DNA of 64,000 bases, from the NCBI RefSeq assembly GCF_003254395.2, contig NC_037650.1, forward strand, positions 10,354,071-10,418,070, read 5' to 3'. Under the pieces are notes generated by a model. That model made no database searches. It was given only the letters and a program-made list of their open reading frames with translations, and was not told the origin of the DNA. Of this stretch, positions 38,341-50,700 are shown piece after piece. The first letter of the stretch is position 1, and each line of letters starts with the position of its first letter. This stretch comes from Apis mellifera. Lineage: Eukaryota > Arthropoda > Insecta > Hymenoptera > Apidae. The translations under genes and the position numbers were made by a program.

Positions 38341-38364
38341 AGTTTGACACAGTGAGAGACCGGC

Positions 38365-38377
38365 GTTGCCTGGCAAC
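38365..38377 (+). promoter_or_regulatory. RFX X-box motif
   Basis: GTTGCC-T-GGCAAC is a perfect inverted repeat fitting the RFX X-box consensus (GTNRCC, 0-3 nt, RGYAAC). It lies in a short unique GC-richer segment (about 38330-38455) between the purine block and an (AT)n microsatellite. RFX sites control ciliary genes in animals and also occur in other enhancers; function here is not shown by sequence. Confidence 0.55.
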
Positions 38378-38469
38378 CTCTAAGGGTGGAAGTCCACATT
38401 GGCGTAGGGTGTACTTGCAACGAATTTATGCGCATGAACCACCCCTCCTATCGAGACTATTCTTTTTAT

Positions 38470-38476
<7 letters not shown>

Positions 38477-38514
<38 letters not shown>
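38477..38514. repeat. (AT)n microsatellite
   Basis: An uninterrupted AT dinucleotide run of about 38 bp. Confidence 0.95.
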
Positions 38515-38517
<3 letters not shown>

Positions 38518-39825
38518 AAGGAAAGAAAGAAGGAAAAGGAATCGAGTAAACGAATGAAACTAGCCTATAATTGGCGGCCACTGCTCGTTTAGATCGTGAT
38601 AATATATCGCGTGTATCGTGATCGTGTTAAGGGCGATATATTTCACGAAATCAAGGGAACGTTTTCCTTTCTCGAAACTCGATTTGTCTTCGTTTCTTAT
38701 GAGAAGAATTCTTATTTAAATCTTTCTAATTATAATTATATCTTATTCTTTGCGTTTTATATTTAAGTTGGAATTGGAAATTCGTTTGGAATAAACGGTA
38801 TAATATTTTTGTATATACTTTTTTTTTTTTTAATTGAATTTACTTTTTAAAAGTAAAGCGAAAATGTCTATTTATCTATGCATTTGATTTATTCTTCGAT
38901 TATAAATAATAATATCGTAGAAATACGCAGAGTGTAATTCCTTACTATTTTCAGATTTATTAGTTTTTTTTTTTAGTCACCAGATTTCCACTCTAGTGGT
39001 AGGAAGACAAGACCGACGTTCCTTCCATCTAGCCCCAACTATTTCATCAAGAACGGAACTTCGTAATTAATCTTAACTTTTCAATTAACATAACCAAGAA
39101 GACTTTCTTCGATCTTCTCATTCCCGAGAGAAAATATTTTTCACTTATGATATAAACAGAAAATATTGCCTTCCAATTAACAATCATATTCCTCACGATG
39201 CGATAAAAATTTCCAAATCTCCTTTATCAAACAACAAGAAAGGAACCAATTAAATGAATCGAATCGAACGAAACTTTTAAAGTTTAAATAACGCTTTTCA
39301 CAAGATCTTCTTTCCTTTTCTTTTTAACAATTAAAGGAGAGACATCAATAACGATACCTATTTCATCCAATATGATTTATTCAATTGAAGGATGATCGGT
39401 AATTCGGTTGATTGAAAACGAAAGAAAACGAAGAAACATTGCGCGCACCGGCACCTACGAGGGTGGTAAACGAGAGAGATTCGTCTCTCCTCCCCCGGAT
39501 CGATTTAATTAGCCTCGAGACGGTGACAATTTATTTTTATTAGCCGAATACCCGGGTTGGAGGTGGGTTGAGCCGAGTTCTACGCCCGTGGCGGATCCCA
39601 CACTGCAACCCTGTGGCAAATTCTATGGCAAATGTACCACACCACAGGAAGATCGATATATAGACACAGAAGTCCCACCGGTGGCTTCCACTTTCATTCG
39701 ATAGCGGGACATTTTTTAATCCGTAACTCTGCTAGGTTTCACGAGGAAATCGATGACGAAATGATGGAAACGCTTTGCTCGAGGAAATCCTCCCTCTTCC
39801 ATTCTTCTTGCCTTTTCCAATGTTT
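38515..39825. other. Non-coding region
   Basis: AT-rich, with a GC-richer island at about 39430-39700 (GC-rich core at 39540-39620). No supported exon. Confidence 0.4.
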
Positions 39826-39829
39826 TATT

Positions 39830-41010
39830 TTGTGAAATTATATTTTCAAAATATCTTTCTAATCTTTTTAAAAAGTGTCCAAGAAAATGTGTCTCTCCAG
39901 TTCTTCGCGTAAAGGAAATTGAATTTTTCATTCTTCTTACCCCTTCAATGTTTTATTTTGTAAAATTAATTCCGAGTTATGCGAATAATATTTTCAAGAT
40001 TCGTGTATACATAAATTACGTAACTAAAAATCTTTCCAAAAAATCTCTCCAGTCCTTCGTGTAAAGACAATTGAATTTTCTTCTTGCCCTCAATATTTTA
40101 TTTTGTAAAATTATATTTCCGAATTGTGCGAACAATATTTTCGAGATTCGTGTATACATAAATTATATAACTAAAAATCTTTTCAAAAATATCTTTCCAG
40201 TCCTTCGTGTAAAGACAATTGAATTTTCCATTTTTTTTGCCCCTAATGTTTTATTTTAAAATTAACTTCGAACAATATTTTCGAGATTCGTGCATACATA
40301 AATTGCATATAATAAAAAATCTTTCTAAAATCTGTCCAAAAAAACGTGTCTCTCCAATTCTTCGTGTGGAGGCAATTGAATTTTCCATTCTTCCCCAATA
40401 TTTTATTTTGTAAAATTAATTCCAAGTTGTATGAACAATATTTTCGAGATTCGTTTATACATAAATTACATATAATAAAAAATCTTTTTAAAATGTGTCC
40501 AAAAAAGTATCTCTCCAATTTTTCGTGTGGAGATAATTGAATTTTCCATTCTTCTTGCCTCCAATATTTTATTTTGTAAAATTAATTCCAAGTTGTACGA
40601 ATATTTTCGAAATTCGTTTATACATAAATTGCATATAATAAAAAATCTTTCTAAAATCTGTCCAAAAAAAATGTGCCTCTCCAATCCTCTATGTAGAGGC
40701 AATTGACTTTTCCATTCTTCTTCCAATATTTTATTTTAAAATTAATTTCGAACAATATTTTCGAGATTCGTGTATATATACATAAATTAAATAACTAAAA
40801 ATCTTTCCAAAAAAATCTCTCCAGTCCTTCGTGTAAAGACAATTGAATTTTCCATTCTTCTTGCCTCCAATATTTTATTTTATTAAAATTAATTCCGAAT
40901 TGTATTAAATTAAATTAATTGCGAACAATATTTTCGTGTATACATAAATTGTACATAAGTAAAAATCTTTCTAAAATATATCCAAGAAAACGTCTCTCCC
41001 TCCAATCCTG
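39830..41010. repeat. Tandem repeat array, about 110-170-bp unit, eight copies
   Basis: Units contain TTGAATTTTCCATTCTTC, CCAATATTTTATTTTGTAAA, ATTAATTCCGAGTTGT, CAATATTTTCGAGATTCGTG, ATACATAAATT, AAAAATCTTTCCAAAA and TCTCTCCAGTCCTTCGTGTA. Unit starts (TCTCTCCA) recur near 39892, 40045, 40193, 40350, 40511, 40677, 40817 and 40993. The array ends about 550 bp upstream of the talin acceptor. Reading frames in it are repeat artefacts. Confidence 0.92.
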
Positions 41011-41558
41011 CATATGGAGGCAATTGAAATTGTGGAAACGAGCTCGAGTAGGGGGTGTGAACCAATCTGTATAAAATCGATCCGATTGAATATCGAAAAA
41101 AAGAAAAGAAAAGAAAAGAGAGAAAAAAAAACTTTATTATATATCACGTTAAAGGAAATTGTTAAAGAGGAGAAACCGAAGAGAGGGATTCTCGAGCAAA
41201 AACTATCTGTCTTGTTTTACGATAATGTGCAATTACGCGAATGGATAGAACGGTGACCCCGTGAGGGAGCACAATGCTCGACCCCTTGCAACTTGTTGCA
41301 CTTGATTCACCAGTAAACTAGGAATCGCGTAAAGTCGTTTCACGCTCTTCATATAATATCGAGCAACTTCGACAATTCGATCACGATTTTGCAAAAATCG
41401 ATTCCGATTCTTTCATTTCTATTATTCATTTCTTTATTTCTTTCTTCTTCCTTCAACGTTTCCAATGCAATTATCGAATATTTGAAAGAGAGAGAGAGAG
41501 GAGAGAAAGAGGAGAAAAGAGGGAGAGAATTAAACAACATAATTTTTGCCTTTTTCAG
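41011..41558 (+). other. 3' end of talin 5' intron or upstream region
   Basis: Unique sequence with a GA tract at about 41487-41522. It ends in a pyrimidine-rich tract and CAG acceptor (AG at 41557-41558) just before the first talin coding exon. The short open frame here does not continue the talin frame. Confidence 0.55.
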
Positions 41559-41751
41559 TCGAGTGATTCCGGCGGTTTTCGTGAACGCAGATCATCACCC
41601 CAGGCAGTCGCAATGGCCACCCTATCCTTGCGTATCTCCATCCCGGAGAAAAACGCCACGAAGATGATGCAATTCGACCCGAGCACATCCATTTACGACG
41701 CTTGCCGTATTATCAGAGAGAAACTCGCTGAAGCGAGTAACATGGGCCAAC
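41559..41751 (+). CDS. rhea: Talin coding exon 1 (start; F0)
   Basis: The exon begins after a CAG acceptor at 41556-41558, has 54 bases of 5' UTR, the ATG at 41613, and ends before a GTAAGC donor at 41752. It encodes residues 1-46 (start MATLSLRISIPEKN, then MQFDPSTSIYDACRIIREKL), closely matching the ubiquitin-like F0 start of animal talins. It ends in phase 1. Coding begins at 41613. Confidence 0.95.
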
Positions 41752-44700
41752 GTAAGCTCCTCTTGCATCTGAAATATATTCAACGACGTTCTCCTGCTAA
41801 CGAACACGCGAATTTGCATTTTTTCCCCCTTCTCTTCCCTCCTTTTATCAACGTTGCGTGCGTTGATTAGAATTTTAAATCGCCAACATATTCGAACGTA
41901 TATTATCCATTTACGCAATTGAAGTAAACAAGATTATTATTGGGTTGGCAACTAAGTAATTGCGGATTTCACTCATAGATGGCTTCAGTTGAATTTTTAG
42001 ATTTGCTGGCGTAGTCCAAATGTAAAATAACTCGTGAGATTGCAGAGAAGCTTCATGTATCACATACATGCATTGAAAACTACTTAAAACAACTTGGCTA
42101 TGTTCAAAAACTCGATACATGGGTTTCTCACGAACTGAAAGAAAAGCATTTAACGCAACGCATTAACAGCTGCGATTTGCTAAAGAAACGTAATGAAAAT
42201 GATCCATTTTTAAAACGACTGATAACTGGCGATGAAAAATGGATTGTTTACAACAATATCAAGCGGAAAAGATCGTGGAGCAGGCCACGTGAACCAGCTC
42301 AAACAACATCAAAAGCTGGTATTCGTCGAAAGAAGTTTTGTTATCAGTTTGGTGAGATTACAAAGGAATTGTCTATTTTGAACTCTTACCACTCAACCGA
42401 ACGATCAATTCTGTTGTCTACATTGAACAACTAACGAAATTAAACAATGCAGTTGAAAAAAAGCGGCCCGAATTGACAAATCGAAAAAGTGTTGTATTCC
42501 ATCATGACAATGCAAGGCCACACACATCTTTGGTCACTCGGCAAAAATTATTGGAGCTTGGTTGGGATGTTTTGCCACATCCACCATATAGTCCTGACCT
42601 TGCACCATCGGATTACTTTTTGTTTCGATCTTTACAAAATTCCTTGAATGCTAAAAATTTCAATAATGATGATGATATCAAATCGTACCTGATTCAGTTT
42701 TTTGCTAATAAAAATCAGAAGTTTTATGAACGTGGGATTATGATGCTGCCTGAAAGATGGCAAAAGATCATTGATCAAAATGGGCAACACATTACAGAAT
42801 AAAGTTATTTAGTTCCATGAAATTGTCTTTGATTTTCTCTGAAAAAATCTGCAATTACTTAGTTGCCAACCCAATAGATCGATCGCGTGTGTGATTCATC
42901 TTAATTTTGAAATATGATCGATTTTCATCTGGAAAAGAAAAAGAGGAAAATTCGGATATTTTTTTGAAGAAGTATAGAAAAGCTCGTATACGATATACGC
43001 AATAACAGCAGTAATTCTTGCCTCGACAGCGAAGGACTACGGATTATTCCTTGCCGACGAGGACGTGAAGAAGGGAGTTTGGCTGGAGCCAGGCCGGAAT
43101 CTCGATTATTACATTCTGAGGAACGGCGATCTGCTCGAGTACCGGCGTAAACTGCGGACCCTTCGTGTGCGCATGCTGGATGGAACGTTGAAGACGTTGT
43201 TGGTGGACGACAGCCAGCCGGTCGCCAATCTCATGGTAGTAATTTGTACGAAGATAGGCATCACGAACCACGATGAGTACTCGTTGGTGCGCGAGCTGGC
43301 CGACGAGGAGACCGAGAACCAGAAGCCCGGCAATTTCGGCACCCTTACGCTCAAGAGGAGGAAAGAGGAGAAAGGAGAGCGGGACGCGAAGATGGATCAG
43401 TTAAGGAAGAAGCTCAAGACCGACGACGAAGGTGAGACGAGCCGCTTTAATTGTAAAAAGATTTCGTTTCATTGCACTGAACAACAAGTTCAAACAAGTT
43501 CGATGAAAATGTTTTGGAAAAGAATTTTACTGTGATTTGTTTTTTTTTTTTTTTTTTTTTTTTTTTGGAAAAGAATAGTATTTGATCTGATAATGATTAA
43601 ATTTAATTCTTTTAAAATTTTTATTCTTGAAAGAATATATTTTATGTATATATTTTATCTGATAATGATTAAATTTGGTGCTATTAAATTTAATTCTTTT
43701 ATTCTTGAAAGAATATATATCTTATGTATATATTTTATCTGATAATGATTAAATTTGGTGCTATTAATTCTTTTAAAACTTTTATTCTTGAAAGAATATA
43801 TATTTTATATATATATTTTATGTATATATTTTATCTGATAATGATTAAATTTGGTGCTATTAAATTTAATTTTTTTATTCTTGAAAGAATATATATTTTA
43901 TGTATATATTTTATCTGATAATGATTAAATTTGGTGCTATTAATTTTTTTAAAACTTTTATTCTTGAAAGAATATATATTTTATATATATATTTTATCTG
44001 ATAATGATTAAATTTGGTGCTATTAAATTTAATTCTTTTAAAACTTTTATTCTTGAAAGAATATATATTTTGATTTGTATAAGTTGTACGTATAAATTTT
44101 CACGAGAGGAGAAAAATCGATATAAAATCGTATCACTTTGTTCACTTTCAGTGAATTGGATAGATCCAAGTAAGACGTTACGAGAGCAAGGGATAGACGA
44201 GTCAGAAACAGTGTTGTTGCGGAGAAAATTCTTCTTTTCGGATCAGAATATCGACAGCCGGGATCCGGTGCAATTATCTCTTTTGTACGTTCAAGCAAGA
44301 GACGCAATTCTGGATGGCACGCATCCGGTTACTCAGGAAAAAGCTTGTATTTTCGCTGGAATACAATGCCAGATCCAGTTCGGTGATCACAAGGAAGACA
44401 AGCACAAGCCAGGCTTTCTCGAGTAAGTTCTCTTAAGATAAGAAAATATTGATTTCTTTCATTCCGACTTATATCACGTTATTTTAACGATAACCGAGAC
44501 GAATAAATAAAGAAAAGAAAAATCGAGCGATATTCGAGATTCAGAATTGAGAAAGAATCGGAATTTTTTCCCCTCTAAATAAATAAATAAATAAATTTTC
44601 CTTATATTTTGTATTTGTCCATTTGACTTTTAATATAATATATTAATAAATATATTATTTTTATAACAATATAAAGAAGAATATACAAGAATACTTCATA

Positions 44701-47700
44701 AATAAATTTTTTTTGTAGAAATATTTTAAAAATAAAAATGTATTTGTCCATCTGACTTTTATATAAAAAAGAATACTTCATAAATAAATTTTCCTTCTAT
44801 GAATATTTTGTAAAAGTGTATTTGTCTATTTGACTTTTATATAAAAAAGAATACTTCATAAATAAATTTTCTTTCTATGAATATTTTAAAAGTAAAAGTG
44901 TATTTGTCCATTTGATTTTTATATAAAAAAGAATACTTCATAAATAAATTTTCTTTATACGAATATTTTGTAAAAGTTTATTTTGTAAAAGTTATTTATC
45001 TATCTGACTTTTATATAAAAAAGAATATACAAGAATACTTCATAAATAAATTTTCTTTCTATGAATATTTTAAAAATAAAAGTGTATTTGTCCATTTGAC
45101 TTTTATATAAAAAACAATATACAAGAATACTTCATAAATAAATTTTCTTTGTAGGAATATTTTAAAAGTAAAAATGTATTTGTCCATCTGACTTTTATAT
45201 AAAAAAGAATACTTCATAAATAAATTTTCCTTGTACGAATATTTTAAAAGTAAAAGTGTATTTGTCCATCTGACTTTTATATAAAAAAGAATATTTCATA
45301 AATAAATTTTTCTTATACGAATATTTTATAAAATTTGTTCATTTGACTTTTATATAAAAAAGAATATACACGAATATTTCATAAATAAATTTTCCTTATA
45401 CGAATATTTTGTATTTGTCCATCTGACTTTTATATAAAAGAGAATATTTCATAAATAAATTTTCCTTATAGGAATATTTTGTAAAAGTGTATTTGTCCAT
45501 CTGACTTTTATATAAAAAAAGAATATACAAGAATACTTCATAAATAAATTTTCTTTATATGAATATTTTATAAAAGTATTTGTCCATTTGACTTTTATAT
45601 AAAAAAGAATACTTTATAAATAAATTTTCCTTATATTTTGTAAAATTTGTCCATCTCACTTTTATATAAAAAAAAATATTTCATAAATAAATTTTGCTTA
45701 TACGAATATTTTATAAAAGTGTATTTGTCCATCTTTCTTTTATATAAAAAAGAATACTTCATAAATAAATTTTCCTTATACGAATATTTTGTATTTGTCC
45801 ATTTGATTTTTATATAAAAAAAAGAAAAATATACAAGAATACTTTGTATCGTTAACCTAGATAAATAAACTAATAAACTTTTCTCTTCTCTTCTCTTTTT
45901 TCTGGCTTTTATATAAAAAAGAACATACAAGAATACTTTGTATCAATTAACAAAAGTTCTCTCGTTATTTTCTCCAGCCTCAAGGAATTTTTACCGCAAT
46001 CATATTTGAAGGTGAAGGGTATCGAGAAGAAGATTTTCGCAGAGCACAAAAAACACATCGGCCTGTCCGAGCTCGATGCTAAAGTGTTGTATACGAGAAC
46101 AGCGAGATCGTTGAGCACCTACGGCGTCACGTTCTTCTTAGTGAAGGAGAAAATGAAGGGGAAAAATAAATTGGTGCCACGTTTGCTCGGTGTCACTAAG
46201 GATTCCGTCTTGCGACTCGACGAAAAAACGAAAGAAATCTTGAAAACGTGGCCGTTGACTACCGTTCGACGTTGGGGAGCCTCTCCAAACACATTCACAC
46301 TCGACTTTGGCGATTATTCTGATCAATACTACAGCGTACAAACCACAGAAGCAGAGCAGATACTTCAGCTAATCTCTGGTTACATCGACATCATTCTCAA
46401 GAAGCAAAAAGCTAAAGATCACTTTGGTATCGAGGGAGATGAAGGTTCAACCATGGTTGAAGACAGTGTATCGCCTTTGAAGTAAGTATCACAGTGTGTG
46501 TATATATATACTAATTTTCAGCATTCTGTTAATTGATGGAGGTGGTATTAGGACAATTAATGGGAATTGATAGAAATCGAGAGTCGCATCTTTTCTGTTC
46601 ATTGATTATTGGAGATTTATATTGTGAAGCCAGCACGATAGTTTTTATTCTCTAGTTTATTTTTTATTGTGAATGATAAAGTGTCATTATGGAAGAATTT
46701 TTGAGAGAGAAACAGAGAATCTACATAGAGGCAAAAAGAAGAGAAGCAAATTTGAAGTAAATTTTCTATACATTCATTAGTTTTTAATATCTTTTTATTG
46801 TTATTTTAACAATGATGACAATGATCAAATTGTTATTATTAAGATTGCGAATGCTTGTTCAATAGAAACATTTAAATATATGAAATACATATTCTTTTCC
46901 ATAATATATATTTTATATATTCTTTACAGAGCAACGATTATGCAACACGAAACGAGTAATGCTGGCAAAGGAAACGTGGAAGCTGTGTCAGTTGCCATAC
47001 CTGCAGTCATGAGAACCGGTGTAGACGGTAAGAATATATTCAACAAATTTTTTCCCCAATTATTTCACGCCCCAAAATCAGTATCTTATATTATTTCTAA
47101 AAATATTTATATATTATTTTCTGAAAAATATTTTTTTATTAAAATGTGATTTTTTCACACCTTAGTTAAATAAAATAATATGGATGTTTTATCAGTTTTA
47201 TCAGTTTATTCTCAAAATGAAAAATAAGATACTGTATTTTGATCCTACTATTCAATTTATATATTTAATAGAAAAATATCGCGTGTTGATTTTAGATATA
47301 TATAAAGTTTGTATCTTGATGATAATTTCTTATTTTAATATTATTTGGTTATTTGGAAGTTTGGAAAAAATTTTTCTGTATGTTTATTCAAATTTTTTAT
47401 TATATTTTGTTTGCATTGTTTCTTCATCTTTATTGATTATTATAATTATTATTATATTATTTTTCATATCATTAAAATATTGATTCATAAAAAATTATAT
47501 GTTATATATAGTATATTAATATATTATGTGTATATAATATAAATACTATTAAAATTATAATTTAATAATTTATAATAATTATTCACAATAATAAAAATAG
47601 TCATCAAGTAGCATTTATAACAAAATTTTCGTTCGTCATGTTGTTTCAATTGAATTTAATTTTCTTCAAGCTTCTAAAATAACGAAATAAATTATAAAAA

Positions 47701-50700
47701 TTTTAGAGCTCCTAGCACGTCTTTTTAATTGTTGCATAATAAATGTTTACGAAATAGAATGTTTGATCAATTGTAACTTCAGTTTAAATTTATAAAAGAA
47801 AATAAAGGAAAAACAAAGCACGTTGAAAGAATTAAACTTAACTGCTTAAACAAAAAAAAAAAAAAATACATAAACGAAAATAAAATAATTGTTTAATATT
47901 TTTTTTTTTTTACCGAGTTGTTACATAATTAGGAATAAGACAATTTTTTCTTCTTTCATTTTTACAATTTTACGTACGATAAAAAATGAAAATACAAAAT
48001 AATAAATTAAAATATTTTATTATATTATTAATAAAAAACGTTCCCAACATTCAATTCTTTATATATTAAATTCTTTATTCATTAAAATTAACTCATGATT
48101 GTACATACACATACTATACATTTATTACCACAAGTTTATTCTAAAACTATTATAACTTTATACTCTATTATTATAAATAGATCCCCATTTCTGTGAATAG
48201 TGTGAATGACGTTCAAGGACAATTTTAACAACAAAGATTCATCGAAAATTCGAAAGATAATTAAAAATACAAGACTGATCGAATCCTCTCCACCTACAAA
48301 TATGTCCCTTGATTTGATAATTATATCTAAATAGTGTGCATAGTATTAACGAGAAGTTATAGCCGCCTAGTGGCGCCAGTCGATACTACGGCGCATAGAC
48401 CGATCGCGATAACTCCTATTGCAACGAATTTGCTCATGATCACGATTACCTAACGGTTGTGACAGGTACTAATGGTCGATGGGCGTAAGCGCATTACAAG
48501 CATGCATGCGATATACTTAAAATTACTTAAAATTAAAATTCATCAAAAAAAGTTCCATGAGTCTATAAATAACTTCTTCCTCCCATGGTGATCTATATAA
48601 CAAAATATAATAATGAATAACTAAAACGAGAATTAGAAAATAAATAAACAGATAATTTAAAACGTATATCCTGGACGTTGAACATTTATCATGCAACGAT
48701 CAAACAAGTACATAGTTTTTACGCATATACTTTTTTCCTTTTCATTTTTGATTTGGTATGTAATATAAACGAGACACACTTTGGCGCTTATCAGCTCTCG
48801 CTTAGCCGATCTGTGTGCCTTAATCCAGCTTCTTCTTGTCAATGCGATCAATCGATCCAAGCGAGGATCGATCCTTGTAAATATCACAATCGGATAGTTG
48901 CATGATACGGTTTATAGGGGCTCGGCCGTATGGGACTGGGCACATGGGCAGTGCTCAATACACGACTGTCAGCGGCCAGGTGAACATCGCTCACGCTCCA
49001 CCGATGGTAAGATCTATCAGAGGCAGAAACAGAGCGCTCTTGCTCGTGGTGTTGATTTATCAGTGTTCCCTCACTTTCGTCGAAAACATTTCCCTTCGGT
49101 CACATTAAATTGATTCGGGGACGCATTAATACTGGATTACTAAAATTGCAGATATATATATATATATATATCGGTCACGCTATTTGGATTCGTTTGATAG
49201 AGTTGATTGATGTCAGTGTATGATTGAGGAAATTTCATTTGATTAGCAGAGGCAGATTAAGTATTCAGATTATACGTGTATATACGATAGGAATAGGAAT
49301 TAATCGATCGGGGACGATTATTCGGAGATTAATGTTGAATTTCAGTCTTGGTTTCGTGGAATTGGGCACGTTTCGAGTTTGATGCTATCGAAAAATGTTT
49401 GAAAAATTGTGTAAACGATGAATTTCCTCCCTTCCCAAGCGACACTGATAATTCAAGACTTCACTTCAAGAGTCATTGAATCGCTTTGTCATAGCGTTAG
49501 CTCCAAGTAGTTTTCGAGTTTTTATACGAATCGCAGCGACGTTGCCTTCAAGTTGAAGAGATAAATTGATTATAATAATAACGTAATTTTCGTTTCACAC
49601 CGGAGAGAAAAAAAAGAAAACGACTAATTGACGGTTAAATTTGTTTTCATGCTAGGCGCCTTCTATTGCGGACACAGAGTAGGTACACGATGATTAAACT
49701 TTTTAGTTATTTATATCATTGGCTGTTTAATGTTAATTTTTGTTCCAAATAAATCCTTCCAATTTTTAGTTTCCTTCAATTTTATTTTCGAACGATTAAA
49801 AATTCTCTGTGGAATGTAAAAAATAATATTGATCTTCTTCTTATTTGAAATTTAATCATTATATTGGAAAATTCTGTATCATAAGAATTTTCTTTTCTCT
49901 AGTCCAACAACTATTCAATATATCCATTTTTAATTTGCATATCCGTCATTGAAGATCGATTATTTAATAAAACAGCAACTAGTTTTTATTAAACTTGAAG
50001 TCGTTCAATTTTTGTAAACCATTTTGTAAATTGTTACACTATTCATCCTATCTCTTTAAATATCTTTATAATTCATTAATTCTCATATTATTTCAAAACA
50101 GATACAACTGTTGTACAAAAAAATTTACGAATAGTATAATAAATTCTATAATAATTCGCAAGAATCGATCACAAAAATCGAACGTCTTCCATACTTTTTT
50201 CGATCGTCGTCCATTAACCGTAAAGCAATCATCGTTAAAACCGTTGAAACCAGGTGCAACAAACAAAGGTAACATCCGTCCTGTCCGAACCACAACGTGC
50301 CTTACTGTCTACCATAACCGCCGGCCACGAGGTGATCCACATCGCGGAGACCGAGCTCTCCTCGAAGGCCCAACTTCCCGAGCTGGGCACCGATCCCGCC
50401 TCGTTGAAATGGATCGAGCAGACGATCGACACCCACAAGCAGAACGTCGGCTCGCAGATCGCTGCTATGAACGCGGCGACCGCCCAGGTCGTCACGCTCA
50501 CCTCCGGCCCGGCCGACGACGTGGATCACACGGCCGTGGGCGCGGCCATCACAACGATCGCCACCAATCTGCCGGAGATGACCAAGGGCGTGAGAATGAT
50601 CGCTGCCCTGATGGACGACGAGTCCTCGGGGGATAAATTGCTGGACGCCGCGAGGAAGCTGTGCTCGGCATTCTCCGACTTGCTCAAGGCCACCGAGCCA

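Noticed and set aside
37659..38435. 258-codon minus-strand open frame
   Set aside because: A pure by-product of the purine-rich + strand. The translation is low-complexity Ser/Phe/Leu/Pro with no domain.
39830..41010. Possible CRISPR-like regular repeats
   Set aside because: Units are long (110-170 bp), diverged, without short conserved repeat/spacer alternation, and this is a eukaryotic genome.
41559..41612. Possible N-terminal extension of talin
   Set aside because: The frame is open upstream to the acceptor, but none of the candidate upstream exons supplies an in-phase start, and the ATG at 41613 gives the standard talin N-terminus.
48360..48420. CTCF-like site in the intron 5 island
   Set aside because: CTAGTGGCGCC resembles the core but is offset by one base from the consensus; not strong enough to list as a site.
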